This document shows, piece after piece, positions 22,929 to 31,143 of a stretch of 31,143 bases of DNA. The stretch spans positions 1 to 31,143 of the forward strand of contig JAEWKR010000051.1 in the NCBI GenBank assembly GCA_023457715.1. Direction: 5' to 3'. Each line of letters begins with the position of its first letter. Within the stretch, counting starts at the first letter, position 1. Position numbers and translations under genes: made by a program. Source of the DNA: Verrucomicrobiota bacterium (GTDB lineage: Bacteria; Verrucomicrobiota; Verrucomicrobiia; Opitutales; Opitutaceae). Below the pieces are notes generated by a model. The model was not told where the DNA came from. It searched no databases and was given only the letters and a program-made list of their open reading frames with translations.

Positions 22929-25874
22929 ATGAACCTCCCTCAGCGGAAGTTTACGGCCGCGCTTGCTTTGTTCGCAGCAGCCAGCGCCGCCCTTGCTCAA
23001 CCTGCCGCCCAGACTACGACCGCCACCCCGGCGCAGGATGAGCCGCATGTCCTGGAACAGTTCCAGGTCACCGGGTCGATGATTCCCCAGGCCGCCGGCG
23101 CTCTCGCGAGTCCGGTGACCACGCTGGATCCCGACCTCCTCGACAAGTCGTTCGTTACGACGAATCCGTTGGAAGCCCTGCGCAAGACGGTCCCGCAGTT
23201 CCACGGCAATGCCAACCTCGGTTCGAGCAACGCCAACATCGGCTCCGGCTCGACGGGCGGCGGTTCGCAGGCCTCCCTGCGCAACCTTAACACCCTGACC
23301 CTGATCAACAGCCGCCGCGCGGCGGTCTCCCCGATCTCGGGCACGGGTGGTTTCCAGTTCGTCGACATGAACATCATCCCGATGGCGGCGATCGACTCCA
23401 TCGACATCCTCCTCGACGGCGCGTCGGCGACCTACGGTTCGGACGCGACCTCGGGCGTGATCAACATCAAGTCGAAGCGCAACTTCTCGGGCGCGCAGAT
23501 CGGCGGGTTCTATGAGTTCGCGCCCAACGATGGCCGGGTGTGGGAAAACCGCGGTGGTACCTTCGTTTTCGGTACCGGCAGCGGCAACACCAACATCACC
23601 GTGGCCGGCGGCTACGCCCGCCAGGATCCGCTCTGGCAGTATGAGCGCGACTTCTCTGCCGTGTCCTATGGCACCCCGACCTACGGTGGCGTCATCAACA
23701 TCGGCTCGAACTACTTCGTGCTGAATCCGGAGCTCACCGCTCCGCCGGTCGGCACCACCAAGCCGACGCTCGCCTTCCCGATGGCGACCGGCGCCGTGCC
23801 CGCCGCTCCCGGCGGCCGCCCGTACTTCGGCGCGGTCGGCAGCAACGCCGTCTACTGGGGCAAGGTCACCGGCGGCAACGTCACGGGCTTCGGCTCGGGC
23901 GAAATCGCCGGCGCCACCACTCCGGAAGCCGAGCAGGTCGCGTTCAACCTCTCCCAGTACGTGACCCTCCTCCAGCAGCGCGAATCGCGCGGCGCGATGG
24001 TCACCTGGGATCACCGCATCGGCGACGCGGCGACGTTCTTCGGCGATATCCTGGTCTCGAAGATCGACACGTTCTCGCAGATCAACGCCCAGCCCGTCGG
24101 CACCACGCCTGACTTCAACGTCACCGGCGCCCATCCGAACAATCCGTTCGACGCCGTCGTGCGCGTGCGCAACCGGTTCGTCGCGAGCCCGCGCCAGTAC
24201 ACCTACAACACGAACTTCGGCCGCATCGTCGGTGGCATTCGCGGGGACATCAATGACCGCATCTCATACGAGACCGCCGTCAACCTGAACAAGTCCGAGC
24301 TCGAGTACCGCAACCCGGGCGTCATCGACGCGGCGGGCCTGCTCGCCGCCGCGGGCATCGACCCGGCCGCGACCACCGCCGCGCAGGTGCCGATCAACAT
24401 GTTCCAGGCGAACATCCCCTCGTCCGCGATCGCGGCCGGCAACTTCATCGGCACGGCCTACAACAACTTCGAGAGCGTGCTCAACAGCTGGGACGGCCGC
24501 ATCATCGCGAAGGCCTTCCAGCTCCAGGGCAATGACGTCACGTTCGCCTTCGGCGGGGAGTACCGCAAGGAAGAGCTCTCCGGCGAGGCGGATCTGAACT
24601 CGATCCCCGACGCCGACGGCAACATCGGCTGGACCGGTGCGACCTCGGTCAATCCGTTCTCGGCCAGCCGGACGGTCACCGCCGGCTTCGTCGAACTGCT
24701 CGCGCCGATCTTCACCCCGAAGAACAACGTGGGCGGCTTCCACACCCTCGAGTTGAGCGCCGCGGTCCGGCACGAGCGTTACAGCGACACGGACGATCCG
24801 ACCGTGCCGAAGATCTCGCTCCGCTGGCTGCCGTTCAACGACGAGTTCGCCGTGCGCGCCACGTACGGCGAGTCGTTCAATGCCCCGACCCTTTACCAGG
24901 TCTTCGGGCCGAGCGATGTCGGCTTCACCAACCCGGTGAACCTCCTCCCCGCCGGCGCGGCCGACCAGCCCGGCAACTACGTTGAAGGCCAGGCTCAGAT
25001 CCGCGGCGGTTCCAATCCGACGCTCAAGCCGGCCACGTCCGAGGCCTACACCGCCGGCATCGTGTGGTCGCCCAAGGGCGTCCGCGGCTTCTCGGTGGAG
25101 CTCGGCTACTACAACATCAAGGAGAAGGACGTCGTGGGCGTCGTGTCCGAGCAGACCATCCTCCAGTCCGTCGAGGATCTCGGGCCAAACTCCCCCTACG
25201 TGCGCAATCTGGCCAACGGCCAGCCGAACCCGGCCTACATTGGCAACCGCGCCAGCCCGGTCTCGTATGATGTCCGCGTCGAAGGCTTCGGTGACGCCGG
25301 TGATCTGATCACCGCGCCCGGCCAGGTCGCGAACAACATCGACATCATCTACATGAATCGTCCGCTGGTGAACCTGGCGACCCAGAGCACCGACGGCTTC
25401 GACCTCGCGCTCAAGTACAAGTACGATTGGGCCGGCGTGGCGAAGTTCGATATCGTGTCGAACTCGACCTACACGAACAGCTACGAAATCGATGGCGAGC
25501 AGGTCGGCGGTCGCGCCACCCTCACCGCCGGCACGATTCCGCGCTGGGCGAACTACACCTATGTCAGCGCCCGTCGCGGTCCGTTCGAGTTCTCGGTCGG
25601 CAATCGCCACATCCCGAAGACGTTCGCGCCCGACGAGACCAGCGGCAAGACGCACGCCGAAGCGTACAACGCCATGGACGTCGGCATCGGGTTCCAGTTC
25701 GGCGATACCGGCCCGCGGTTCTTCCGCGGCCTGAAGGTTTCCTTCGCCGTGACGAACGTGACCGACGAGAAGCTCCCGCTCCTCCCGGACACCTTCTCGG
25801 AAGCGAACGCCGACACCGCCACCTACGATCCGCTCGGCCGCCGCTACCTGATCAAGGCCGACTACAAGTTCTAA
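22929..25874 (+). CDS. TonB-dependent outer-membrane receptor 1
   Basis: The protein has 981 residues. A signal peptide (about 1-23, MNLPQRKFTAALALFAAASA...) is followed by a TonB-box-like segment EPHVLEQFQVTGSMI, a plug domain (about 50-190; LRNLNTLTLINSRRAA, DSIDILLDGASATYGSDATSGVINI) and a long beta-barrel ending YLIKADYKF with the C-terminal aromatic typical of outer-membrane barrels. There is no carboxypeptidase-like extension as in SusC. Such proteins import siderophores, cobalamin, sugars or peptide-derived nutrients using TonB energy. Here the substrate is unknown, though the adjacent secreted peptidase hints at peptides. Codons strongly favour C-ending forms (AAC, TTC, ATC) more than in neighbouring genes, which suggests high expression. 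A T-tract terminator follows. Confidence 0.95.
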   Translation: MNLPQRKFTAALALFAAASAALAQPAAQTTTATPAQDEPHVLEQFQVTGSMIPQAAGALASPVTTLDPDLLDKSFVTTNPLEALRKTVPQFHGNANLGSSNANIGSGSTGGGSQASLRNLNTLTLINSRRAAVSPISGTGGFQFVDMNIIPMAAIDSIDILLDGASATYGSDATSGVINIKSKRNFSGAQIGGFYEFAPNDGRVWENRGGTFVFGTGSGNTNITVAGGYARQDPLWQYERDFSAVSYGTPTYGGVINIGSNYFVLNPELTAPPVGTTKPTLAFPMATGAVPAAPGGRPYFGAVGSNAVYWGKVTGGNVTGFGSGEIAGATTPEAEQVAFNLSQYVTLLQQRESRGAMVTWDHRIGDAATFFGDILVSKIDTFSQINAQPVGTTPDFNVTGAHPNNPFDAVVRVRNRFVASPRQYTYNTNFGRIVGGIRGDINDRISYETAVNLNKSELEYRNPGVIDAAGLLAAAGIDPAATTAAQVPINMFQANIPSSAIAAGNFIGTAYNNFESVLNSWDGRIIAKAFQLQGNDVTFAFGGEYRKEELSGEADLNSIPDADGNIGWTGATSVNPFSASRTVTAGFVELLAPIFTPKNNVGGFHTLELSAAVRHERYSDTDDPTVPKISLRWLPFNDEFAVRATYGESFNAPTLYQVFGPSDVGFTNPVNLLPAGAADQPGNYVEGQAQIRGGSNPTLKPATSEAYTAGIVWSPKGVRGFSVELGYYNIKEKDVVGVVSEQTILQSVEDLGPNSPYVRNLANGQPNPAYIGNRASPVSYDVRVEGFGDAGDLITAPGQVANNIDIIYMNRPLVNLATQSTDGFDLALKYKYDWAGVAKFDIVSNSTYTNSYEIDGEQVGGRATLTAGTIPRWANYTYVSARRGPFEFSVGNRHIPKTFAPDETSGKTHAEAYNAMDVGIGFQFGDTGPRFFRGLKVSFAVTNVTDEKLPLLPDTFSEANADTATYDPLGRRYLIKADYKF

Positions 25875-25899
25875 GCGCAGGCCACCCTGCCGCTCACGA

Positions 25900-25929
25900 G
25901 GCCAGCCCCACCCCGGGGCTGGCCTTTTT
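25900..25929 (+). terminator. Rho-independent terminator after receptor 1
   Basis: A perfect 10-bp stem, GGCCAGCCCC (25900-25909) with GGGGCTGGCC (25915-25924), has a 5-nt loop ACCCC and is followed by five T residues. It lies 26 bp after the receptor stop and before the peptidase gene, so the peptidase probably has its own promoter or depends on readthrough. Confidence 0.93.
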
Positions 25930-25980
25930 CTTGGCTGCCCCGTTGACGACCCGCCCGAGAGGTCATTAGCGATTGTCGCC

Positions 25981-27915
25981 ATGATCCGGATCTTGCTTGT
26001 GCTCGCCAGCCTGATGCTGGCTGTCGGCGCAGGGGCGAATCCCGCCGGCGCGGACACGATCCCCCTGGAGGATTTCTTTGCGCCCGCCGCCCTCCGCGCG
26101 CCACGGCTGTCGCCGGATGGGAAATTTATCGCCTACATTGCCCCGATGGAAGGGCGCCGCGGCATCGCGTTGCTCGACGTGGCCACGGCAAAGTCCGACG
26201 TCCTGGTCCGCACGTCCGACGAGAACATCGATACGTTTTTCTGGAAGGGGAGCGATTACATCGTCTTCGGTGCGGACGTGGGGGGCAACGAGGCTTTCGC
26301 CTGGCAGTCGATTCATGTCGGGACCCGCAAGGTGGTCCGGTTGATCGAGTCGTACGGCGAAAACAACTACCTGCGCCAGGGGGGCGATCATGGCTCAGTG
26401 CTGGAGATCTGGCCGGCTCAGCCGCGGGAATTCGTGGTGTATGGCTCCGGGGGGGCGGCATCGCGTAGTTCGGACTATCATGCCGTCAATGTGGTCAACG
26501 GCTCGCGGCGCACAGTGCTCGGAGACTCGTCGGCTGGTCGCGGCGCCGTGCTCGACTCACTGTGGGACCAGGCCGGCCGCATGCGTATCCGCGTGGTCGC
26601 CGAGCGCGACGCGGTCGTCGTGCAGGCACGGCTGGGGTCGTCGAACGCCTTCCGCACGCTGTTCACCCAGCCCGTCGACCTGTTGCTGAGCGGCCTGCCC
26701 AAGGGCGCGATCCTGGCCGACAATCGCACGCTCGTGTTCGTCGACTACCGCGCCCACGACCGGGGCGCGCTCGTTTCCTGGGATCTGGACGAGGGGCGCC
26801 AGACCGCGGTCCTTTTCGAGCCCCCGGAAGGCGAAATCTCGGCGGTCCGCCTCGATCGGTTGAAGTCGAGGGTTCTCGGCGTGCAGTGCGAGGCGGCGAA
26901 GACAACGAACCATTGGTTCGACGCCGACTGGGCGCGGCTGCAGCAGGGGGTCGACCAGGCGCTGCCGACGACGTTCAACCAGCTCCTTAACGCTTCCGAC
27001 GATCTCCAGCGGGTCGTCGTCCATGTGGGTTCGGACCGGGAGCCGGGCGGTTACTTTCTGCTGGATCGGACGGCGCCGAAGCCGCGGTTGATGCCGATCG
27101 GAGCGGTAAACCCCAGGCTTGATCCGAAGCGGCTTGCGCCGATGGAGCCGGTCACCTTCACCGCGCGCGACGGCCTCGTGCTGAATGGTTACCTGACCCG
27201 TGCCTCCGACCGTGGGCGTCCCGGCCCGATGATCATCAACCCCCATGGCGGACCCTACGGGATTCGGGATGGGTGGGGTTACGTTCCGGAAGTCCAGTTC
27301 CTGGCCAGCCGCGGGTACTCCGTCCTGCAGGTCAACTACCGCGGCTCGGGTGGCTACGGGCGCCGGTTTCTCGAGGCCGGCCGCCACGAATGGGGCGGCC
27401 GGATGCAGGACGATCTCACCGATGCCGTCAGATGGGCGGTCGAGGAGGGGATCGCCGATCCCAAGCGGGTCGTCATTTACGGGGCGAGCTATGGCGGTTA
27501 CGCCGCGCTGGCGGGCGCCGCGTTCACGCCTGATCTGTATTGCTGCGCGGTCAACTACGTGGGCGTCGCAGATCTTTCCTTTCTCGGAGACCGGGACATG
27601 GGAGGCTCCGCGCTTTTCAACCGGCTGTACTACGAACCGTGGCTCCATGCCGATCGCGAAGTCCTGCACGCCCGCTCGCCGCTGCATGCGGTCGCGGCGA
27701 TCCGGATTCCCACCCTGCACGCGTACGGAGAGAATGACCCGAGGGTCGATATTCGCCATTGGAAGGCGCTACGTCGCGAACTCGATCGGCATCAACGACC
27801 TTACGAATTTCTGCGCGAGGGCGACGAAGGACACGGATTCGAGGCCGAGAAGGCGCAGTACCGCTTTTACCGCCGTCTCGAGACGTTCCTGATCCGCCAC
27901 GCCCCACCGGGGTGA
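25981..27915 (+). CDS. Secreted S9-family serine peptidase
   Basis: The protein has 644 residues with a signal peptide (MIRILLVLASLMLAVGAGANPAGA). The N-terminal half (about 30-395) is a beta-propeller-like region beginning FFAPAALRAPRLSPDGKFIAYI. The C-terminal alpha/beta-hydrolase domain includes GPMIINPHGGPYG and LQVNYRGSGGYGRRF. The catalytic triad is Ser503 (GASYGGYAA), Asp586 (GENDPRV) and His618 (EGDEGHGF), the arrangement of prolyl oligopeptidase and acylaminoacyl peptidase relatives. It should act in the periplasm or outside the cell on short peptides. Its place between two TonB-dependent receptors suggests coupling of peptide cleavage to uptake. Subfamily specificity, such as dipeptidyl- or oligo-peptidase, cannot be told from the sequence. 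Confidence 0.95.
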   Translation: MIRILLVLASLMLAVGAGANPAGADTIPLEDFFAPAALRAPRLSPDGKFIAYIAPMEGRRGIALLDVATAKSDVLVRTSDENIDTFFWKGSDYIVFGADVGGNEAFAWQSIHVGTRKVVRLIESYGENNYLRQGGDHGSVLEIWPAQPREFVVYGSGGAASRSSDYHAVNVVNGSRRTVLGDSSAGRGAVLDSLWDQAGRMRIRVVAERDAVVVQARLGSSNAFRTLFTQPVDLLLSGLPKGAILADNRTLVFVDYRAHDRGALVSWDLDEGRQTAVLFEPPEGEISAVRLDRLKSRVLGVQCEAAKTTNHWFDADWARLQQGVDQALPTTFNQLLNASDDLQRVVVHVGSDREPGGYFLLDRTAPKPRLMPIGAVNPRLDPKRLAPMEPVTFTARDGLVLNGYLTRASDRGRPGPMIINPHGGPYGIRDGWGYVPEVQFLASRGYSVLQVNYRGSGGYGRRFLEAGRHEWGGRMQDDLTDAVRWAVEEGIADPKRVVIYGASYGGYAALAGAAFTPDLYCCAVNYVGVADLSFLGDRDMGGSALFNRLYYEPWLHADREVLHARSPLHAVAAIRIPTLHAYGENDPRVDIRHWKALRRELDRHQRPYEFLREGDEGHGFEAEKAQYRFYRRLETFLIRHAPPG

Positions 27916-28090
27916 CGCGTGCCCACAGTGGGCCTGGGCGGCCCCGTGTATCCACGCTGCGGATCTACTCGTTCGCCCCACGATCGTGCATCCCGCACTC
28001 CACTGCCGCCACAAATTCGCAACAGGGGTCCGCAAATTTCCGTTGCTAAGTGGGGGTGATTCCACGTGTCATAAACGCGTCCAGGAACTT
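27916..28090. other. Intergenic region before receptor 2
   Basis: This stretch follows the peptidase stop without a clear T-tract terminator; CCCA-CAG-TGGG near 27922-27932 is a small hairpin only. It includes A/T-richer sequence (about 28008-28075, with repeated CAAATT motifs) where the receptor 2 promoter would be expected. I could not assign -35/-10 boxes with confidence. No ORF here looks coding. Confidence 0.4.
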
Positions 28091-28141
28091 TCCCCGGCAG
28101 CGCCAGCTGGCCGGGGACACACAACACACACTACCGTAACT
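28091..28141 (+). promoter_or_regulatory. Receptor leader: hairpin plus A/C tract
   Basis: TCCCCGGC (28091-28098) pairs with GCCGGGGA (28110-28117) around an 11-nt loop. It is followed by a 24-nt A/C-rich tract, CACACAACACACACTACC in its centre, up to the ATG. There is no Shine-Dalgarno sequence. The layout is the same as upstream of the first receptor, though the stem sequence differs. Confidence 0.5.
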
Positions 28142-30904
28142 ATGAACAAGTCGCTGCTGCATGCCGCGTCCACGGCACTGCGTTTGGCTGCATTGATGGG
28201 GGTGACCGCGGGCATCGTAATCGCCCAGCCGGCCCCGAACGCTGATGATAACAGACCCCAGAACGACGAGCCGCAGAAGCTCGATCGCTATGAGGTGACC
28301 GGTTCGCGCATCAAGCGCATCGATTACGAGACCACCGCGCCCGTGAACGTCTTCGTCAACGAAGACATCCAGGCGAAGGGTTATAACAACTTCGGTGATT
28401 TCATGCAGAGTTTGTCCTTCAACTCTGGCACCTCGAACTCCATCTACCAGACGTCGAGCTTCCTGCGTGGCGCCGCCACCACGAACCTTCGCGGTCTGGG
28501 CTCCCAGCGCTTCCTGACCCTGATCAACGGGCGTCGCGCCATCCAGTACGCGCTGCCGAACAGCGGCAACCGCTCGGTGTTCGACTTCAACAGCCTCCCG
28601 TCCGCCGCCATCGAGAGCGTTGAGCTCCTGAAGGACGGCGCTTCCGCGCTCTACGGTTCCGACGCCATCACCGGTGTCGTGAACATCAAGCTGCGGAAGA
28701 ACTTCACGGGCCTGTACCTCAGCGCGAAGTACAGCAACACCCTGAAGAGCCAGGGCGGCGACACAGGCCGCACGGAAATCGGCCTCGTCGCCGGTGCCGG
28801 CGGCAATGGCAAGACGAAGGTCGTCACCGCGGTCAGCGCCGCGACGGCGAATTCGAACTTCATCAAGGACTATGGCGTCACCACGACGGACTACAGCAAC
28901 CTCGGCACGAACAAGGGTCTCAACCAGAACTCCGGCTCCAACTGGCCGGCCAATCTGACCCTCACGCGCGCCCAGGCCGCGTCGGTCGGCCTCCCGTTCC
29001 CGAACGTGGCCAGCTCCGTCGGCAGCTGGACCTATGTCGTCGCCGGTGGCAAACCCACCCCGAGCCCGAACCTTTCGGCCTTCGTTCCCGCGCCCGCCAA
29101 TCCGGCGAGCCCGAACGCGGTGCTGATCGGCAACGAAAACCGGTACAACTTCGCGGAGACCTTCGCCCTCAACCCGGCGTACGACTACCTCTCGAACTAC
29201 ACGACGTTCGAGCACGAGTTCAACGACAACATCTCCGCCTTCGCGGACGTGATGTTCACCAAGAACTCGACGTACTACGCGTTCACGCCCGGCGTCATCA
29301 CGTACTCGACCGAGGGTCTCACGATGCCGGCGAACAACCCGTACAATCCGTTCGGGATTCCGCTCACCACCCTCAGCGCCCGCGCCAACTTCGGCCCCGT
29401 CCGCAAGTTCGACACCGAGTCGACCAACGCGTACATCCTGGGCGGCCTCCGCGGCAATCTGATGGATGCCTGGGACTGGGAAACCGGTGTCAGCTACGGC
29501 TGGAACAACGTGTCCACCGTCTCGCGCAATGCGATGCGGGCCACCACCTACCAGGCCGCGCTCAACGGCACCCTCGCTGGTCACGTCGGCAAGTTCCTGA
29601 ACCCGTTCGGCGGTTCGGATGCTGATCTCACCCGCGCGCTGTTCACCATCTCCACCGCGACCAACAAGCAGGAGAATGCGGCCTGGGATGGTAACATCTC
29701 CGGCAAGATCTTCACCCTGCCCGCGGGCGACGTTGGCCTGGCGATCGGCGGCGAATACCGCGACGAGCGCCTGCAGACCAACCCCGACACCGCGGCCTAC
29801 CTCGGTTCCGGCGGCGGCAGCCCCCTCAGCGGCAAGCGCACGGTGGTCTCCGGCTACGCGGAACTCAGCGTCCCGGTCTTCAACGCCACCAACGTCGGCA
29901 GCGGCGAAATCCAGCTGGCCGGCCGTCACGAGCGTTACAGCGACTTCGGCGAGACCACCAAGCCGAAGTTCGGCGCCAAGTGGCGTCTGCCGAACAACCG
30001 GTTCACCAACGTCGTGCTCCGCGGCTCCTACTCGGAGTCCTTCCAGGCTCCGGCGCTCGCGCTGCTCTATGCTTCGCAGACGGTCGCGTTCTCGTCCACG
30101 GTGCTGCAGGATCCGCTGCGTCCGCAGGACGTGCCGGTGCAGCAGCGCATCGTCACCGGCGGTAATCCGGGCCTGCAGCCGGAAACCGGCAAGGTGAAGT
30201 ACGCGGGCATCGTGCTCGAGGACATCGGCGGCATCAAGAACCTGTCGTTCACCTTCGACTACTTCGACATCCGCATCGAGCAGGTCATCGTCACCCCGAG
30301 CGCGCAGTTCCTCCTCTCGCCCCGTGGCCTCGCGCAGTTCCCGAACGCGATCGTGCGTGATACGACCCTGGGCAACCCGGGCCCGATCCTCCGCATCGAG
30401 TCCGTGCCGCAGAACAATCCCGACGCGTACCAGATGTACCGCGGCTTCGACTTCGGCGTGAAGTACCAGATCCGCAACACCCGCTGGGGCAACTTCGCCT
30501 TCGCGGCGGACGCCACCCAGATCAAGAAGACGGGCTCCGACTCCGGTCTGGGCAGCGGCTTCTTCGACAACACCGGGCTGTACTACAACCCGGAATGGAA
30601 GGCCAACGGCAGCGTCTCGTGGCGCTACAAGGACTTCGGCGCGAACTTCGGCGTCGACTGGACCGGCGAGTACTTCAACGACAACTACACCGTCGCGGGC
30701 TGGGGTGAGAACCCCTACACCCTCGTGAACGCCAGCGTGACCTACGCCGGCTTCTGGGATACCAAGATCACCGTCGGTGCGAACAACCTGCTGAACAACC
30801 GTCCGCCCGCCAACGGGCGCGAGTCCGTCGGCTTCGACCCGAATGCGTACGGCCCCGGCGCCATCGGCCGCGTGCTGTATGTCTGGGTGACGAAGGAGTT
30901 CTAA
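28142..30904 (+). CDS. TonB-dependent outer-membrane receptor 2
   Basis: The protein has 920 residues from ATG 28142 (MNKSLLHAASTALRLAALMG, a signal peptide). The frame is open to 27986, but the extra 52 codons cross the leader hairpin and are not a signal sequence. After EPQKLDRYEVTGSRIKRIDY comes the plug domain (LRGLGSQRFLTLINGRRA, IESVELLKDGASALYGSDAITGVVNI), then a barrel ending VLYVWVTKEF. It is related to receptor 1, but the two are clearly different in length and detail, so they probably serve different ligands. Codon choice is again strongly biased to C-ending codons. A strong T-tract terminator lies 25 bp after the stop. The substrate is unknown. Confidence 0.95.
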   Translation: MNKSLLHAASTALRLAALMGVTAGIVIAQPAPNADDNRPQNDEPQKLDRYEVTGSRIKRIDYETTAPVNVFVNEDIQAKGYNNFGDFMQSLSFNSGTSNSIYQTSSFLRGAATTNLRGLGSQRFLTLINGRRAIQYALPNSGNRSVFDFNSLPSAAIESVELLKDGASALYGSDAITGVVNIKLRKNFTGLYLSAKYSNTLKSQGGDTGRTEIGLVAGAGGNGKTKVVTAVSAATANSNFIKDYGVTTTDYSNLGTNKGLNQNSGSNWPANLTLTRAQAASVGLPFPNVASSVGSWTYVVAGGKPTPSPNLSAFVPAPANPASPNAVLIGNENRYNFAETFALNPAYDYLSNYTTFEHEFNDNISAFADVMFTKNSTYYAFTPGVITYSTEGLTMPANNPYNPFGIPLTTLSARANFGPVRKFDTESTNAYILGGLRGNLMDAWDWETGVSYGWNNVSTVSRNAMRATTYQAALNGTLAGHVGKFLNPFGGSDADLTRALFTISTATNKQENAAWDGNISGKIFTLPAGDVGLAIGGEYRDERLQTNPDTAAYLGSGGGSPLSGKRTVVSGYAELSVPVFNATNVGSGEIQLAGRHERYSDFGETTKPKFGAKWRLPNNRFTNVVLRGSYSESFQAPALALLYASQTVAFSSTVLQDPLRPQDVPVQQRIVTGGNPGLQPETGKVKYAGIVLEDIGGIKNLSFTFDYFDIRIEQVIVTPSAQFLLSPRGLAQFPNAIVRDTTLGNPGPILRIESVPQNNPDAYQMYRGFDFGVKYQIRNTRWGNFAFAADATQIKKTGSDSGLGSGFFDNTGLYYNPEWKANGSVSWRYKDFGANFGVDWTGEYFNDNYTVAGWGENPYTLVNASVTYAGFWDTKITVGANNLLNNRPPANGRESVGFDPNAYGPGAIGRVLYVWVTKEF

Positions 30905-30929
30905 GGTTCCGGTCAGCCCATGTCTCTCA

Positions 30930-30957
30930 GCGCGCCCCTCCGGGGGCGCGCTTTTTT
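30930..30957 (+). terminator. Rho-independent terminator after receptor 2
   Basis: A 9-bp stem, GCGCGCCCC (30930-30938) with GGGGCGCGC (30943-30951), has a TCCG loop and is followed by six T residues. It is a canonical intrinsic terminator for the receptor transcript. Confidence 0.95.
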
Positions 30958-30983
30958 ATTGTGGCCCCCCGGGCCACCGCCGC

Positions 30984-31143
30984 TCAGGGCACGAGCAGGG
31001 CGGCGTGCGTGTTCTGCGTCCAATCGATCACCGGAAAGCCTCCGCGCGGCGCGGGCTGCCCGAGGATTTTCGTTTTTGGACGCAGCGGGATGACGGAAGG
31101 CGGGCGGGCCGCCCGCGGTCCAGTGACGGGGTGGACCGCGGGC
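30984..31143 (-). CDS. Possible C-terminal end of a partial gene
   Basis: On the minus strand a frame is open from the window edge to a TGA at 30984-30986. It encodes about 53 residues ending in GGFPVIDWTQNTHAALLVP, which has protein-like composition. The family was not recognised. The first residues, however, cross a perfect hairpin (31111-31143) of a kind usually found between genes, so the true coding part may be shorter or absent. The end would converge on the receptor terminator. Confidence 0.28.
   Translation of the reverse strand, partial: PAVHPVTGPRAARPPSVIPLRPKTKILGQPAPRGGFPVIDWTQNTHAALLVP
31111..31143. repeat. Perfect 12-bp inverted repeat at window edge
   Basis: GCCCGCGGTCCA (31111-31122) is exactly complementary to TGGACCGCGGGC (31132-31143) with a 9-nt loop. 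It may extend beyond the window. It resembles extragenic palindromes more than a terminator, since no T tract is visible inside the window. Confidence 0.8.

Noticed and set aside
24264..26057. 597-codon minus-strand frame across receptor 1
   Set aside because: It is antisense to an unmistakable TonB receptor with strong codon bias; the composition is dominated by Arg, Gly, Val and Asp and no motif is seen.
27986..28141. Longer start for receptor 2
   Set aside because: The extra 52 codons run through the leader hairpin and would bury the signal peptide.
28046..29929. 627-codon minus-strand frame across receptor 2
   Set aside because: Same reasoning: it mirrors the biased codons of the receptor gene and crosses its leader hairpin.

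Overview
The window is GC-rich, densely coding DNA that looks like a member of the Verrucomicrobiota, most likely the family Opitutaceae. That placement is inferred from several traits: large TonB-dependent receptors that open with an 'E-x-x-x-L-x-x-Y/F-x-V-T-G-S' segment, a GTP-type PEP carboxykinase beside a fused PutA, many genes without a Shine-Dalgarno sequence, and short-unit intergenic repeats. No rRNA, tRNA, CRISPR array or insertion sequence was seen.

Layout. 1-742: a secreted DUF3299-type protein. 766-5112 (minus): a CheB-CheR-PAS fusion followed 6 bp later by a soluble PAS histidine kinase, together a split version of a large sensor. 5313-6756: a tandem-ACT protein and a divergent cation-diffusion-facilitator transporter. 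6845-14696 (minus): bifunctional proline dehydrogenase/P5C dehydrogenase (broken by a one-base frameshift), GTP-dependent PEP carboxykinase, an HDOD protein, a secreted protein of unknown function and a second HDOD protein. 14851-18857 (plus): an apparent operon of an HDOD domain fused in frame to an ECF-type sigma factor, a two-pass membrane protein in the usual anti-sigma position (ATGA overlap), and a secreted or membrane protein joining bactofilin-like repeats to an RDD domain. 19057-20754: purE-purK. 20889-22558 (minus): xdhC-mocA, molybdenum-cofactor handling. 22929-30904: two TonB-dependent receptors flanking a secreted S9 prolyl-oligopeptidase-type peptidase, which suggests peptide scavenging. 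The last 240 bp hold a terminator, a possible gene tail and a perfect hairpin.

How the genes fit together. PutA and PckG could carry proline carbon to glutamate and, through the TCA cycle, to PEP. The S9 peptidase and receptors could supply peptides. Three HDOD paralogues lie within 9 kb, one of them fused to a sigma factor.

Two observations stand out. First, the HDOD-ECF sigma fusion heads a membrane/envelope operon. Second, five intergenic arrays of 6-, 7- or 8-bp units, four of them built as large inverted repeats, each begin within a few bases of a stop codon. The two receptor genes instead end in ordinary T-tract terminators.
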